The notes under the pieces are model-generated. The model made no database searches, was not told the origin of the DNA, and worked only from the letters and a program-made list of their open reading frames with translations. DNA of 19,101 bases from Ktedonobacter sp. 13_1_20CM_4_53_11 (GTDB lineage: Bacteria; Chloroflexota; Ktedonobacteria; Ktedonobacterales; Ktedonobacteraceae): NCBI GenBank assembly GCA_001919995.1, contig MNIY01000062.1, positions 1 through 19,101 on the forward strand, given 5' to 3'. Every line of letters starts with the position of its first letter. Positions within the stretch are counted from its first letter, which is position 1. Positions 1 through 6,757 of the stretch are shown here, in pieces. Both the position numbers and the translations under genes were made by a program.

Positions 1-300
1 GACTACTGTCTCCAACTGGGGATGAGAAAAGATGCAACTCAATACCTGATGGTGATTGCCCGGCATTACTTTGATCATCGTCAGTTCAATGAAGCGGTTG
101 CGGTACTCCAACTCTTGATCACTTATGATGCTAAAAACTATGAGGCATATGATTTACTTGGTCAGATCTACCAGTTGGAAGGCAAGTTTGAGCAGGCTAG
201 CGGGGTGTACCGGCGCCTTGCCAGGTTACACAACGAAAGCTCAATCGCGTGGGAACGCCAGGCAACTTTGCAAGAATTGCGGACAAAGAAACCTGAATAA
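1..300 (+). CDS. TPR-repeat protein, C-terminal part (5' end outside window)
   Basis: The frame is open from the first base of the window (DYCLQLG precedes the first Met), and no ribosome binding site precedes the ATG at base 22, so this is read as the tail of a longer protein. The visible 99 residues hold two consecutive 34-residue helical repeats of tetratricopeptide type. The first begins near ATQYLMVIARHYFDHRQF and the second is YEAYDLLGQIYQLEGKFEQA, with the usual small/aromatic pattern (Y-LG--Y---G---A---Y). TPR repeats are protein-interaction scaffolds; no partner can be inferred here. It ends in a charged tail (LRTKKPE). The next gene starts about 130 bases downstream behind its own promoter, so the two are probably separate units. 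The repeat family is clear; the specific role is unknown. Confidence 0.72.
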   Translation, partial: DYCLQLGMRKDATQYLMVIARHYFDHRQFNEAVAVLQLLITYDAKNYEAYDLLGQIYQLEGKFEQASGVYRRLARLHNESSIAWERQATLQELRTKKPE

Positions 301-332
301 TCCAGCATAATTCAGCCCCTCCCTTTTTTCTC

Positions 333-361
333 TTGAACTTCCTCAACTATTCTCGTACAAT
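333..361 (+). promoter_or_regulatory. sigma-70-type promoter of the thiolase/acyl-CoA dehydrogenase operon
   Basis: TTGAAC at 333-338 and TACAAT at 356-361 are separated by exactly 17 bases. Both hexamers are close to the housekeeping consensus. Transcription would begin near base 368, giving a leader of about 65 bases before the thiolase start at 433. Confidence 0.65.
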
Positions 362-432
362 GACTTGTACATAGAAGAGATGTCCCCCTATTGCCACCAC
401 GAATTTACCACGATAGAACAAAGGAGTCTATG

Positions 433-1602
433 ATGACACAACGCGAAGCGGTGATTGTTGAAGCAGTGCGCACTGCGGTAGGACGCAGGGGCGGACGACT
501 GAAGGACTGGCACCCAGTGGATTTGCTTGCCCAGACACTCTCAGCCCTGGTGCAACGTTCGACGATCGATCCCGGAGTAGTAGAAGATGTGATAGTAGGA
601 TGTGTGAGCCAGGTAGGAGAGCAGAGTCTAAATGTTGGACGGAACGCGGTTCTCGCGGCGGGTTTTCCTGAAACTGTACCAGGTACGACGGTTGATCGGC
701 AATGCGGTTCCAGCCAACAGGCTATTCATTTTGCAGCGCAAGGTGTACTCAGTGGTGCATACGATGTGGCAATCGCGGGCGGCGTTGAGGTGATGACGCG
801 TGTACCGATGGGCTCTTCGTACATGCAGGGTCCCGGAGAGCCCTTTGGTAGCCAGATGCTGAAACGCTATGAGAATGGGCTGGTTCACCAGGGCATCAGC
901 GCTGATTTGGTGGCACAGAAGTGGGAGATCAGCAGGAACGAACTCGATGAGTTCAGCCTCGAGAGTCATCGCCGGGCTGCCCGCGCGACAGCAGAAGGAC
1001 GCTTCAGCAGCCAGATCGTCCCTATTCCTGTAAAAAACGAGGATGGCACTACGAGCGTATTCGAACAGGATGAAGGGATACGCACTGATACCAGCCTTGA
1101 GAAGTTAGCCAGTCTTAAACCCGCGTTTAAGCCCGATGGCTTGATTACCGCCGGTAACTCCTCGCAGATTAGCGACGGCGCAGCAGCGGTGCTCATCATG
1201 GAGCGCGAGACCGCTGAGCGATTGGGACTGAAGCCGCGCGCGCGCTTTGTTTCCTTCTCTCTGGCGGGAGATAATCCTATTCTGATGCTGACCGCACCGA
1301 TTCCTGCAACATTCAAGGCGCTTGAACGGGCAGGACTGACCATGAACGATATAGACCTGGTGGAGATCAACGAAGCATTCGCCAGTGTCGTGCTGGCATG
1401 GCAACGAGAGACCAGGGCTGATTTTCAGCGTGTCAATGTAAACGGAGGAGCGGTGGCGATAGGGCATCCGCTGGGTGCCTCTGGAGCACGCCTAACTACT
1501 GTCCTGCTGCATGAACTGGAGCGCACCGGCGGACGTTATGGTCTGCAAACTATCTGCGAAGGTGGCGGAATGGCAAACGGCATGGTTATTGAAAGGATAT
1601 AG
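433..1602 (+). CDS. acetyl-CoA C-acyltransferase (thiolase)
   Basis: A 389-residue thiolase, which catalyses CoA-dependent cleavage of 3-ketoacyl-CoA or the reverse Claisen condensation. All catalytic elements are present: nucleophilic Cys91 in DRQCGSS, NEAFA, His345 in GGAVAIGHPLGASGAR, and Cys375 in CEGGGMANG close to the C-terminus. Length is normal for the FadA/AtoB family. The frame opens at a TTG at 391, but AAGGAG at 421-426 lies 6 bases before the ATG at 433 (and 3 before another ATG at 430), so 433 is preferred. It is first in an operon with two acyl-CoA dehydrogenases, the next starting 4 bases after its stop. This points to degradative beta-oxidation of some acyl-CoA rather than acetoacetyl-CoA synthesis. 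The chain-length or branched substrate cannot be read from sequence, so no fadA symbol is given. Confidence 0.93.
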   Translation: MTQREAVIVEAVRTAVGRRGGRLKDWHPVDLLAQTLSALVQRSTIDPGVVEDVIVGCVSQVGEQSLNVGRNAVLAAGFPETVPGTTVDRQCGSSQQAIHFAAQGVLSGAYDVAIAGGVEVMTRVPMGSSYMQGPGEPFGSQMLKRYENGLVHQGISADLVAQKWEISRNELDEFSLESHRRAARATAEGRFSSQIVPIPVKNEDGTTSVFEQDEGIRTDTSLEKLASLKPAFKPDGLITAGNSSQISDGAAAVLIMERETAERLGLKPRARFVSFSLAGDNPILMLTAPIPATFKALERAGLTMNDIDLVEINEAFASVVLAWQRETRADFQRVNVNGGAVAIGHPLGASGARLTTVLLHELERTGGRYGLQTICEGGGMANGMVIERI

Positions 1603-1606
1603 TGCT

Positions 1607-2704
1607 ATGCTCAATTTTGCGCCAACGCAAGAGCAGGAAGAGATCCGCCAACTGGCACAGAGCCTGGCAATGGAGCAGGTACGCCCACAGGGACGCAGCG
1701 CTGAACAACAAGGCGATATCTCACCAGCACTGATGAAGACACTTACACAGACCGGACTGACAACACCTTTTCCAGAAGAATATGGCGGCTCGGGAGTAGT
1801 AGAGGCGGTAACATATACGTTGATCGCCGAAGAGTTGGGCTTTGGCGACGGTGCGCTGGCAATGAACATTATCGGATCGCTGATGGGGCCGTTGACAGTG
1901 CTACTGGCGGGAGATAAAAGCCAGCAGCAGCACTATATTACGCCATTCTCCGATGCTTCGCGGGGGCATCTACAACGGGGAAGCCTGGGATTCGCCGAAC
2001 GTACCGGCGGTTATTACGTAACAGAAATTAGCGCAACGATACGTACGGAAGGTGAACAGTATATCCTTAATGGCAGCAAGCGCGATGTGATACACGGAGG
2101 GCAATCCAGTCCGCGCGTGGTGCTGGTACGCCTTGAAGGAACAAGTGGAACCGAGGGTCTGTGCGCATTGATGGTTCCACTGGACATTGCTGGCGCACGT
2201 GTCAGTCATGATGAGGGGAAATTGGGGCTGATCGCGGCACCAAGCGCGGCATACACGTTCGAGAACGCGCCGGTCTCCGCGACCTGTATGCTCGGTCAAC
2301 CTGGAGGCAGTGGAGTATTACGAGCTGCGGCATTGTATAATATCTTGCGCGCGGGCGTTGCGTGTGGCACGGCACGAGCGGCGCTTGACTATGCGATGGA
2401 TTACGCCAGGGGGCGCATTGCCTTTGGACGCCCAATTGTCTCATACCAGGGGATCGCATTTATGGTCGCGGAGATGGCAATGAAGCTAGATGCTGCCAGG
2501 CTACTTACCTGGCGCGCGGCAACAAGTTGGGACCGGGGAACTGGTTGTGAGACGCTCGTGCAGGAGGGCGAAGCAGCACAGTACCAGGCCATAAAAATCG
2601 CGAAGTCAGCAACGATAGATGCCATTCAAATCCTGGGTGGGGCAGGATTCATCCAGGATCACCCTGCTGAAATGTGGATGCGTAACGCGGCAGCAATGGA
2701 GTAG
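1607..2704 (+). CDS. acyl-CoA dehydrogenase-like subunit lacking the catalytic C-terminus
   Basis: A 365-residue flavoprotein of the acyl-CoA dehydrogenase (ACAD) fold. It has the helical N-terminal domain, a middle beta domain and the C-terminal FAD-binding segment RIAFGRPIVSYQ (about 270-281), then QILGGAGF (341-348). It stops at DHPAEMWMRNAAAME, before the region where ACADs carry the catalytic glutamate in their (Y/F)EGT motif. The first ACAD signature is also degenerate: GFAERTGG at about 128-135 replaces the usual TEP.-GSD pattern. The ATG at 1607 follows GAAAGGA at 1591-1597 by 9 bases; the longer open frame from 1511 lies inside the thiolase gene and is not used. The stop is 6 bases before the next ACAD, whose SD (GGAG, 2698-2701) is inside this gene, suggesting translational coupling. 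Likely the non-catalytic half of a heteromeric dehydrogenase (inference). Confidence 0.85.
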   Translation: MLNFAPTQEQEEIRQLAQSLAMEQVRPQGRSAEQQGDISPALMKTLTQTGLTTPFPEEYGGSGVVEAVTYTLIAEELGFGDGALAMNIIGSLMGPLTVLLAGDKSQQQHYITPFSDASRGHLQRGSLGFAERTGGYYVTEISATIRTEGEQYILNGSKRDVIHGGQSSPRVVLVRLEGTSGTEGLCALMVPLDIAGARVSHDEGKLGLIAAPSAAYTFENAPVSATCMLGQPGGSGVLRAAALYNILRAGVACGTARAALDYAMDYARGRIAFGRPIVSYQGIAFMVAEMAMKLDAARLLTWRAATSWDRGTGCETLVQEGEAAQYQAIKIAKSATIDAIQILGGAGFIQDHPAEMWMRNAAAME

Positions 2705-2710
2705 CACAAC

Positions 2711-3895
2711 ATGATTGATTTTACCCTCAGCGAATTGCAACAGGCAGCACGCGACTACGCTCACCAGGTCGCTCTGGAAGAGATGCGGCCTATCTCGCTC
2801 GAATGCGACCGCACGGAGAAGATTCCCGACTCGTTCATGTGGAACATGCAGCGGCGCTTCTGGGCAGGAGCTGCCGGTCAAGCACGCACGCAGGCACAAG
2901 AAGGAGAAGAAAAGCAGGACAATATCCTCTCGATCCTCTCTCAGGAGGAAATGGCGTGGGGGGACGCAGCTCTCTCCACAGCGATTCCTGGGCCCGGGCT
3001 GGCTGCTCCTCCAATTCTCTCCCAGGGAACGCCTGAACAGCAGGCGAAGTTCCTTGGCCCGTATATGGATGGGCAATTGCATTGGGGTGCGCTGGCGTTG
3101 ACAGAACCGGGGATCGGTTCGGATGTGGCTGGCATGTCTACCACAGCGGTGCTGGAAGGCGATGAGTGGGTGCTCAATGGTTATAAACACTACATCACTA
3201 ACGGCGCTCGCTCAGACCTGGTAGTTACGTTCGCAACCATTGATAAAAGCCTGGGAAGAGAAGGCATCCGGCCGTTTGTCGTACCCAGGGGTACTCCCGG
3301 TTTTGTAGTTGGACGTATTGAAGAAAAAATGGGTTTACGCGCCTCACAGACGGCCGAACTGATTTTTGAGAACTGCCGGATTCCCAAAGATCACTTACTA
3401 AGCGGCCGCGAGAGCAGCAAGAAGGCAGGATTTAAGGCAGCTATGGGCACGTTGGACGCAACGCGCCCGATGGTGGGTGCGCTGGCTGTTGGCATCGCGC
3501 GAGCAGCGCATGAGAAAACCTGTCAGTGGGTGCAGGAGGAACTGCCAAAGGGATTCTCCGTGTATAAACGCCGGGAGATCGAGCTGGAGTTGGATGAGAT
3601 GGGCCAGGAGTTGGAGATGGCTCGCTTCCTTGTGTGGCGTGCAGCATGGATGGCTGATAGGAGGATTCCGAACTCGAAAGAGGCATCTATGTGTAAGGCC
3701 TACGCGGGGGGATTAGTGATGAAGGTTACATCCGCAGGTGTACGCATTTCGGCTCCTGGCGAAAACTCTGAGTCCAGGCAATTTCTCCAAAAGTGGTTCC
3801 GCGACGCGAAAGTTTTTGATATCTTTGAGGGTACAGCACAAATTCAACGATTGGTTATTGCCCGCCGTTTGTTCCCAGAGGTAGATATCCCGTAA
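2711..3895 (+). CDS. acyl-CoA dehydrogenase, catalytically complete
   Basis: A 394-residue ACAD, FAD-dependent, introducing an alpha-beta double bond into an acyl-CoA and passing electrons to electron-transfer flavoprotein. The first signature is intact (ALTEPGIGSDVAGM, about residues 132-145). The C-terminal segment RDAKVFDIFEGTAQIQR contains the expected catalytic base, Glu373, followed by the normal LVIARRLF ending. Between roughly residues 48 and 75 it has a charged, Gln/Glu-rich insertion (RTQAQEGEEKQDN). In the usual ARxAFG position it reads VYKRREIELELDEM, so its flavin-contact region differs from the first subunit, which keeps AFGRPIVSYQ. The two proteins therefore look complementary. 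GGAG at 2698-2701 lies 9 bases before the ATG. A hairpin after the stop closes the operon. Confidence 0.92.
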   Translation: MIDFTLSELQQAARDYAHQVALEEMRPISLECDRTEKIPDSFMWNMQRRFWAGAAGQARTQAQEGEEKQDNILSILSQEEMAWGDAALSTAIPGPGLAAPPILSQGTPEQQAKFLGPYMDGQLHWGALALTEPGIGSDVAGMSTTAVLEGDEWVLNGYKHYITNGARSDLVVTFATIDKSLGREGIRPFVVPRGTPGFVVGRIEEKMGLRASQTAELIFENCRIPKDHLLSGRESSKKAGFKAAMGTLDATRPMVGALAVGIARAAHEKTCQWVQEELPKGFSVYKRREIELELDEMGQELEMARFLVWRAAWMADRRIPNSKEASMCKAYAGGLVMKVTSAGVRISAPGENSESRQFLQKWFRDAKVFDIFEGTAQIQRLVIARRLFPEVDIP

Positions 3896-3916
3896 AGCCT
3901 ATCTATGATTATGCAA

Positions 3917-3950
3917 AGCCAGCCCAGTAAGTCCTTTACTGGTGCCGGCT
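3917..3950. terminator. hairpin between convergent genes
   Basis: An imperfect inverted repeat: AGCC-A-GC-C-CAGTAA faces TTACTG-GT-GC-C-GGCT around a short loop. It lies between the end of the dehydrogenase operon (+) and the end of the 64-aa gene (-). There is no strong T-run on either side, so function as a bidirectional terminator is inferred from position. Confidence 0.45.
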
Positions 3951-3961
3951 AGCATAATATA

Positions 3962-4156
3962 TTATTTCTGGGTATTTTCTACCAAAACTTCTTCCTCGTC
4001 GTCCAGCAGAATATCATCTTCCTCTTCGTACTGCTGATACAGTTTGGCGATGAGAGAACGGTTGTCGCGTTTGTTTGCGCGGCGTCGCTCTAACGATTCA
4101 CGCTTAAGGTTGTCGCGTTTCATCTCTGAGCGTTTATCACGTAGCTTCCCTCTCAT
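3962..4156 (-). CDS. small charge-segregated protein, hypothetical (64 aa)
   Basis: A strong SD, AGGAGGTG (minus strand, 4169-4162), stands 5 bases before the ATG at 4156, so this start is preferred over the longer open frame from 4276. The 64-residue product has no cysteine, no membrane segment and a marked polarity. The first half is very basic (MRGKLRDKRSEMKRDNLKR, continuing ERRRANKRDNR). After the short hydrophobic stretch SLIAKLYQQY the last third is very acidic (EEEDDILLDDEEEVLVE). It is probably helical and possibly nucleic-acid or ribosome associated, but no family is recognised. It is convergent with the dehydrogenase operon and separated from it by a hairpin. No convincing promoter could be placed directly upstream. 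The perfect SD is the main evidence that it is real. Confidence 0.65.
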   Translation of the reverse strand: MRGKLRDKRSEMKRDNLKRESLERRRANKRDNRSLIAKLYQQYEEEDDILLDDEEEVLVENTQK

Positions 4157-4384
4157 GCTTTCACCTCCTCTCCATTGGGATAGTGATGCGTTGCTTTCTA
4201 GCAGACAGACACAATGTGCTGAGCATGTTGGTAGAGCCTTTCCTTGAACAGGTAGATACGTCTCCCACAGGAACATTCGTCGGTAAGACGTACAATAAAC
4301 TGGCAGATCATTTCAACTCTCTATGGATGTAGTTTTGATGTTTTCATGTTGAGGAGAACCAGCGCATTGCGAGGAAAAGCAGGG

Positions 4385-4421
4385 GAAAAGAAAACGCCCG
4401 GACACTGAAGGTAATCCGAGC
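4385..4421 (-). terminator. intrinsic terminator of the small minus-strand unit
   Basis: Read on the minus strand, GCTCGGA (4421-4415) pairs with TCCGGGC (4402-4396) with one G-U pair around a 12-base loop. It is followed immediately by GTTTTCTTTT, a pyrimidine tract of the intrinsic-terminator type. There is no T-run on the plus side, so it acts only for minus-strand transcripts. Confidence 0.55.
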
Positions 4422-4450
4422 AGCAACATCAATCGGCATAGAATTACTTA

Positions 4451-4528
4451 CTACACTCCCATGTTGCTCAACGGATGAGTTCCACCGTTTCGAACACATT
4501 GCGCGACTCTTTCAAGCACTTTCTGCAT
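4451..4528 (-). CDS. possible 25-aa small protein or peptide
   Basis: A short reading frame beginning MQKVLERVAQCVRNGG and ending in THPLSNMGV. Its ATG is preceded 6 bases upstream by AGGGGGGTGAG, whose GGTGA part matches the anti-SD sequence. It lies between a well-formed promoter (4600-4628) and an intrinsic terminator (4396-4421), all on the minus strand, so it would be the only frame on a transcript of about 205 bases. The N-terminal part could form an amphipathic helix; there is one cysteine and no signal peptide. No family is recognised. It could instead be incidental to a small regulatory RNA. Evidence is positional only. Confidence 0.4.
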   Translation of the reverse strand: MQKVLERVAQCVRNGGTHPLSNMGV

Positions 4529-4599
4529 AGAACTCACCCCCCTTTAAACTATGGGTTTTCTTACTTTGCTACTAACAAAACAACGCTAATGCTAGTATG

Positions 4600-4628
4600 A
4601 GTGTACTTGTAGATATTGGAAAAGTCAA
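4600..4628 (-). promoter_or_regulatory. promoter of the small minus-strand unit
   Basis: On the minus strand TTGACT (4628-4623) and TACACT (4605-4600) are separated by exactly 17 bases. The -35 matches consensus at 5 of 6 positions and the -10 at 4 of 6. Predicted start is near 4593, about 65 bases before the 25-aa frame. Confidence 0.55.
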
Positions 4629-4779
4629 GAGCAATCAGGATGATTTTTCAAGGCTTTACCAAAGTCGAGTAGCATCAATACATAAAGAGTAACTTCTTCT
4701 CGTATTTATAACTAGAAGGATTCATCCTCGTTGGCATTCGTAGCCAAGACAACAAATACATGCTTAGGAAAGAGAAAAA

Positions 4780-5307
4780 ATGCATAGTAACATGAGCACA
4801 TCCAGACCTAGGGCATACGCCATGTTTTGTCTTCTGATTTTAGGCGCTCTTGTACTATTAGCCGCCTGCGGAAGTAACTCCACAAACACGGGCTCACCGG
4901 CATCAACACCAACCGCAACGACCAACACAGCTCCTAATACCCCTACTGCCACGTCTTCTGGCAGTGGTTATGGTCGATATGGCAATGGAGGTGGCAATAC
5001 GACTCCGACAACGACTACCGCTCCTACTGGAGCGACGAAATCGGCGACTATCACGACGGATAGCAGCGGCCAATTCACATTCAGCCCTACATCGATGACG
5101 ATCTCGGTTGGTACCACTATTGTCTGGAAGAATACCACACAGACTCCCCATACCGTGACGAGTGACGATGGCAAATCATTTAATTCTGGAGACTCAGCAC
5201 CGATTGGTCCCAATGTTACATTTTCTTGGAAATTCACGAAGGCAGGGACCTTCGCTTACCATTGCGATTTCCACCCCTACATGAAGGCTACCATCATCGT
5301 AAAGTAG
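4780..5307 (+). CDS. cupredoxin (plastocyanin/amicyanin-like) lipoprotein
   Basis: A 175-residue exported blue-copper protein. Residues 11-29 form a lipoprotein signal peptide ending in the lipobox LLAAC, with Cys30 as the lipidation site. Residues 31-88 are a Ser/Thr/Pro/Gly-rich spacer (TPTATTNTAPNTPTATSS, then a GYGRYGNGGG patch) that would hold the domain away from the membrane. Residues 89-175 are a cupredoxin domain with the type 1 copper ligands visible: His124 in TPHTV, Cys162 and His165 in YHCDFHPYM, and Met168 as axial ligand. It should carry single electrons or bind copper at the outer face of the membrane; the redox partner is unknown. The ATG at 4780 follows AGGAAAGAG by 5 bases; the in-frame ATG at 4792 has no SD. 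It stands alone, converging with the next gene. Confidence 0.9.
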   Translation: MHSNMSTSRPRAYAMFCLLILGALVLLAACGSNSTNTGSPASTPTATTNTAPNTPTATSSGSGYGRYGNGGGNTTPTTTTAPTGATKSATITTDSSGQFTFSPTSMTISVGTTIVWKNTTQTPHTVTSDDGKSFNSGDSAPIGPNVTFSWKFTKAGTFAYHCDFHPYMKATIIVK

Positions 5308-5349
5308 CTCCAGCAAGTTTCAACAGATGAGGGATACCAACTAATAAGT

Positions 5350-5377
5350 GGCTCAATGCAGGCATGTGCACTGAGCC
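5350..5377. terminator. hairpin between convergent genes
   Basis: GGCTCA-A-TGCA, a 6-base loop (GGCATG), then TGCA-C-TGAGCC: a 10-bp stem with one mismatch, between the ends of the cupredoxin gene (+) and the two-TM protein gene (-). T-runs are weak on both sides, so the terminator role rests mainly on placement. Confidence 0.5.
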
Positions 5378-5384
5378 AAGATGT

Positions 5385-5759
5385 TTAGCTTTGGTAGTTG
5401 CCAGCCTGGGTTAAAAATATTTTTAGCAGGCCATAGATGATGAGAGCAGCGATTCCAACCTCGAGCACAATCATTGTGAGCCAGAGCCACGTGAGATTGT
5501 GCGTATGCGAGGTGACATCCAGCGAATTGACGAATAGCGGAATCAAAATCAATAGTGGAACCGCAAGGATAGCGAGACAGAGGAGTATAACAAAGGCCGG
5601 CAATATGTAACGCCACATACCTGAGTCGCGTAAGTTTTCGGTCTTGGCTGTACCATAGGCTGTTCTATGTTCAGTAGCTACTATCTCTGAGGATGCAGGA
5701 ATGGATTTCTCTGCTGGTGAAACCATGGTAGACTGTTCAGTGGTGGTTTTCTCGTTCAT
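5385..5759 (-). CDS. two-TM membrane protein, hypothetical
   Basis: A 124-residue protein starting at an ATG with AGGAGA about 7 bases upstream (minus strand). Residues 1-48 are polar, Thr/Ser/Glu-rich and probably cytoplasmic and disordered. Residues 50-77 (WRYILPAFVILLCLAILAVP onward) and 89-112 are two transmembrane helices joined by a short His-containing loop (DVTSHTHNLT). The end is short and polar. No family is recognised; the layout resembles small accessory membrane proteins. It converges with the cupredoxin gene. Overlapping -10-like elements (TATGAT and TATACT, 5808-5798 on the minus strand) lie upstream, without a good -35 element. Confidence 0.7.
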   Translation of the reverse strand: MNEKTTTEQSTMVSPAEKSIPASSEIVATEHRTAYGTAKTENLRDSGMWRYILPAFVILLCLAILAVPLLILIPLFVNSLDVTSHTHNLTWLWLTMIVLEVGIAALIIYGLLKIFLTQAGNYQS

Positions 5760-5843
5760 GATCTATCTCCTAATAATCCTGTGATTAAGGCAACCTCAGT
5801 ATATCATAATTTCTCGTGGGGAAAGAGCGAGTCGCGCGTTATA

Positions 5844-5872
5844 TTGTACACAGCAAGATAGTTTGATACAAT
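5844..5872 (+). promoter_or_regulatory. promoter of the membrane protein/comF pair
   Basis: TTGTAC at 5844-5849 and TACAAT at 5867-5872 are separated by 17 bases, the same arrangement as the promoter at 333-361. The start would be near 5879, leaving a leader of about 60 bases before the ATG at 5942. Confidence 0.6.
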
Positions 5873-5941
5873 GCAAGCAATTTCCTCTCACTCATCGTTG
5901 ATAACTTAATCTCCATCCTGGCCATAAGAAAATAGGAAACT

Positions 5942-6757
5942 ATGCGACAGAAGCAAGAAGCCAGTGCACTTGAGAACGAAACTGTCTCCTGGTGGAGTTG
6001 GCGCCCTGGCATTAAACCACGAAATGCATTTATCATCGGAGGGCTTCTTTCGTTGGTTGCTTTGTTACTGCTTTGTCTCGGGCTGTTTACTCTGATATTT
6101 GGAATTGAGGATAGCGTATCGCAGCCACTTCAAGTACCTGGTATCGTGACTCAACATAGAGCAAACAGCGGTGATGGACAGCTCCGCCTGAGGATTCGTG
6201 TACATACAACAGGTTTCTCAGACGAAGTTGTCCCGGTCGTTTCAGAAATTGAGTTTCATAGTATTCGTGATGGCGATACTATTTTGCTGGACTATTCACC
6301 AAATCTGCACATTTTGTATGCCCTGGAGGGTAACGGCCAGCGCTATGTCCTGCCAAATTCCGGGTCATCAGGAATTTTTGTTGGAGCGGTGGCATTGCTG
6401 CTCCTGGGTAGCGTTCTTTTGCTCTATCCAGCAGTATTGGCTTATTGGGGATGGCGTGATTTGTATGACAGGAGAGAGAGTCGCTGCGAGATTACGGGGA
6501 AAGTCATCAGTTTACGTGCGGCAGCACAGACACGCGCCGGTCGTCCCGGATTAACCCCGCGCCCGACACGAACATGGTACGGCGTTGCGCTCAGTTTCAT
6601 TGATACATCCGCTCTTGAGCAGGTTATGACCTTCGCAATCAGGGAAGAGGTCTATAAGTCATTACGTCGAGGGGACATCGTTCATATTACATATTCGCCC
6701 AATCTGCATTATGCCTATGTTGTGGAGCCCATCGAGGGTGGGGAGCGTGCCGAGTGA
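5942..6757 (+). CDS. membrane protein with duplicated DUF3592-like domain
   Basis: A 271-residue protein with AGGA shortly before its ATG. It has two copies of one module. Each consists of a transmembrane helix (about 29-54 and 144-171) followed by a soluble beta-rich domain ending in a matching signature: GDTILLDYSPNLHILYALE (about 111-129) and GDIVHITYSPNLHYAYVVEP (about 244-263). The pattern of a 'G.V' strand, an extended middle and a 'GD.v.v.Y.P' ending resembles DUF3592-type domains, but I assign that family only tentatively. The function is unknown. The second copy carries an extra basic insert (AQTRAGRPGLTPRPTR). Its stop overlaps the comF start by 4 bases (GTGA), so the two are co-translated. 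Confidence 0.72.
   Translation: MRQKQEASALENETVSWWSWRPGIKPRNAFIIGGLLSLVALLLLCLGLFTLIFGIEDSVSQPLQVPGIVTQHRANSGDGQLRLRIRVHTTGFSDEVVPVVSEIEFHSIRDGDTILLDYSPNLHILYALEGNGQRYVLPNSGSSGIFVGAVALLLLGSVLLLYPAVLAYWGWRDLYDRRESRCEITGKVISLRAAAQTRAGRPGLTPRPTRTWYGVALSFIDTSALEQVMTFAIREEVYKSLRRGDIVHITYSPNLHYAYVVEPIEGGERAE

Larger units (their letters stand above)
4157..4779. other. long intergenic region holding a small minus-strand transcription unit
   Basis: The 620 bases between the 64-aa gene and the copper lipoprotein contain no long reading frame. Bases 4385-4628 hold a compact minus-strand unit annotated separately. Bases 4170-4384 show nothing convincing. Upstream of the lipoprotein gene is an inverted repeat, TTGGC-7-GCCAA at 4731-4747, whose left arm also resembles a -35 element (TTGGCA); no good -10 sits 16-18 bases beyond it. 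Confidence 0.5.

Noticed and set aside
391..432. Thiolase frame open from a TTG at 391
   Set aside because: The added residues are not thiolase-like, and AAGGAG at 421-426 fits the ATG at 433.
2715..3101. 128-aa plus-strand frame inside the second acyl-CoA dehydrogenase
   Set aside because: Arg/Ser-rich shadow of the real gene with no SD and no family resemblance.
4157..4276. Longer version of the 64-aa gene starting at 4276
   Set aside because: The added 40 residues have different, non-charged composition, and the perfect SD points to 4156.
4344..4439. 31-codon minus-strand frame MPIDVAARITFSVRAFSF...
   Set aside because: It overlaps the predicted terminator and has no SD at usable spacing.
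4385..4528. Amino-acid attenuator or leader peptide for the 64-aa gene
   Set aside because: The 25-aa peptide has no run of a single amino acid, no alternative stem covering the terminator was found, and the 64-aa gene is more than 200 bases downstream.
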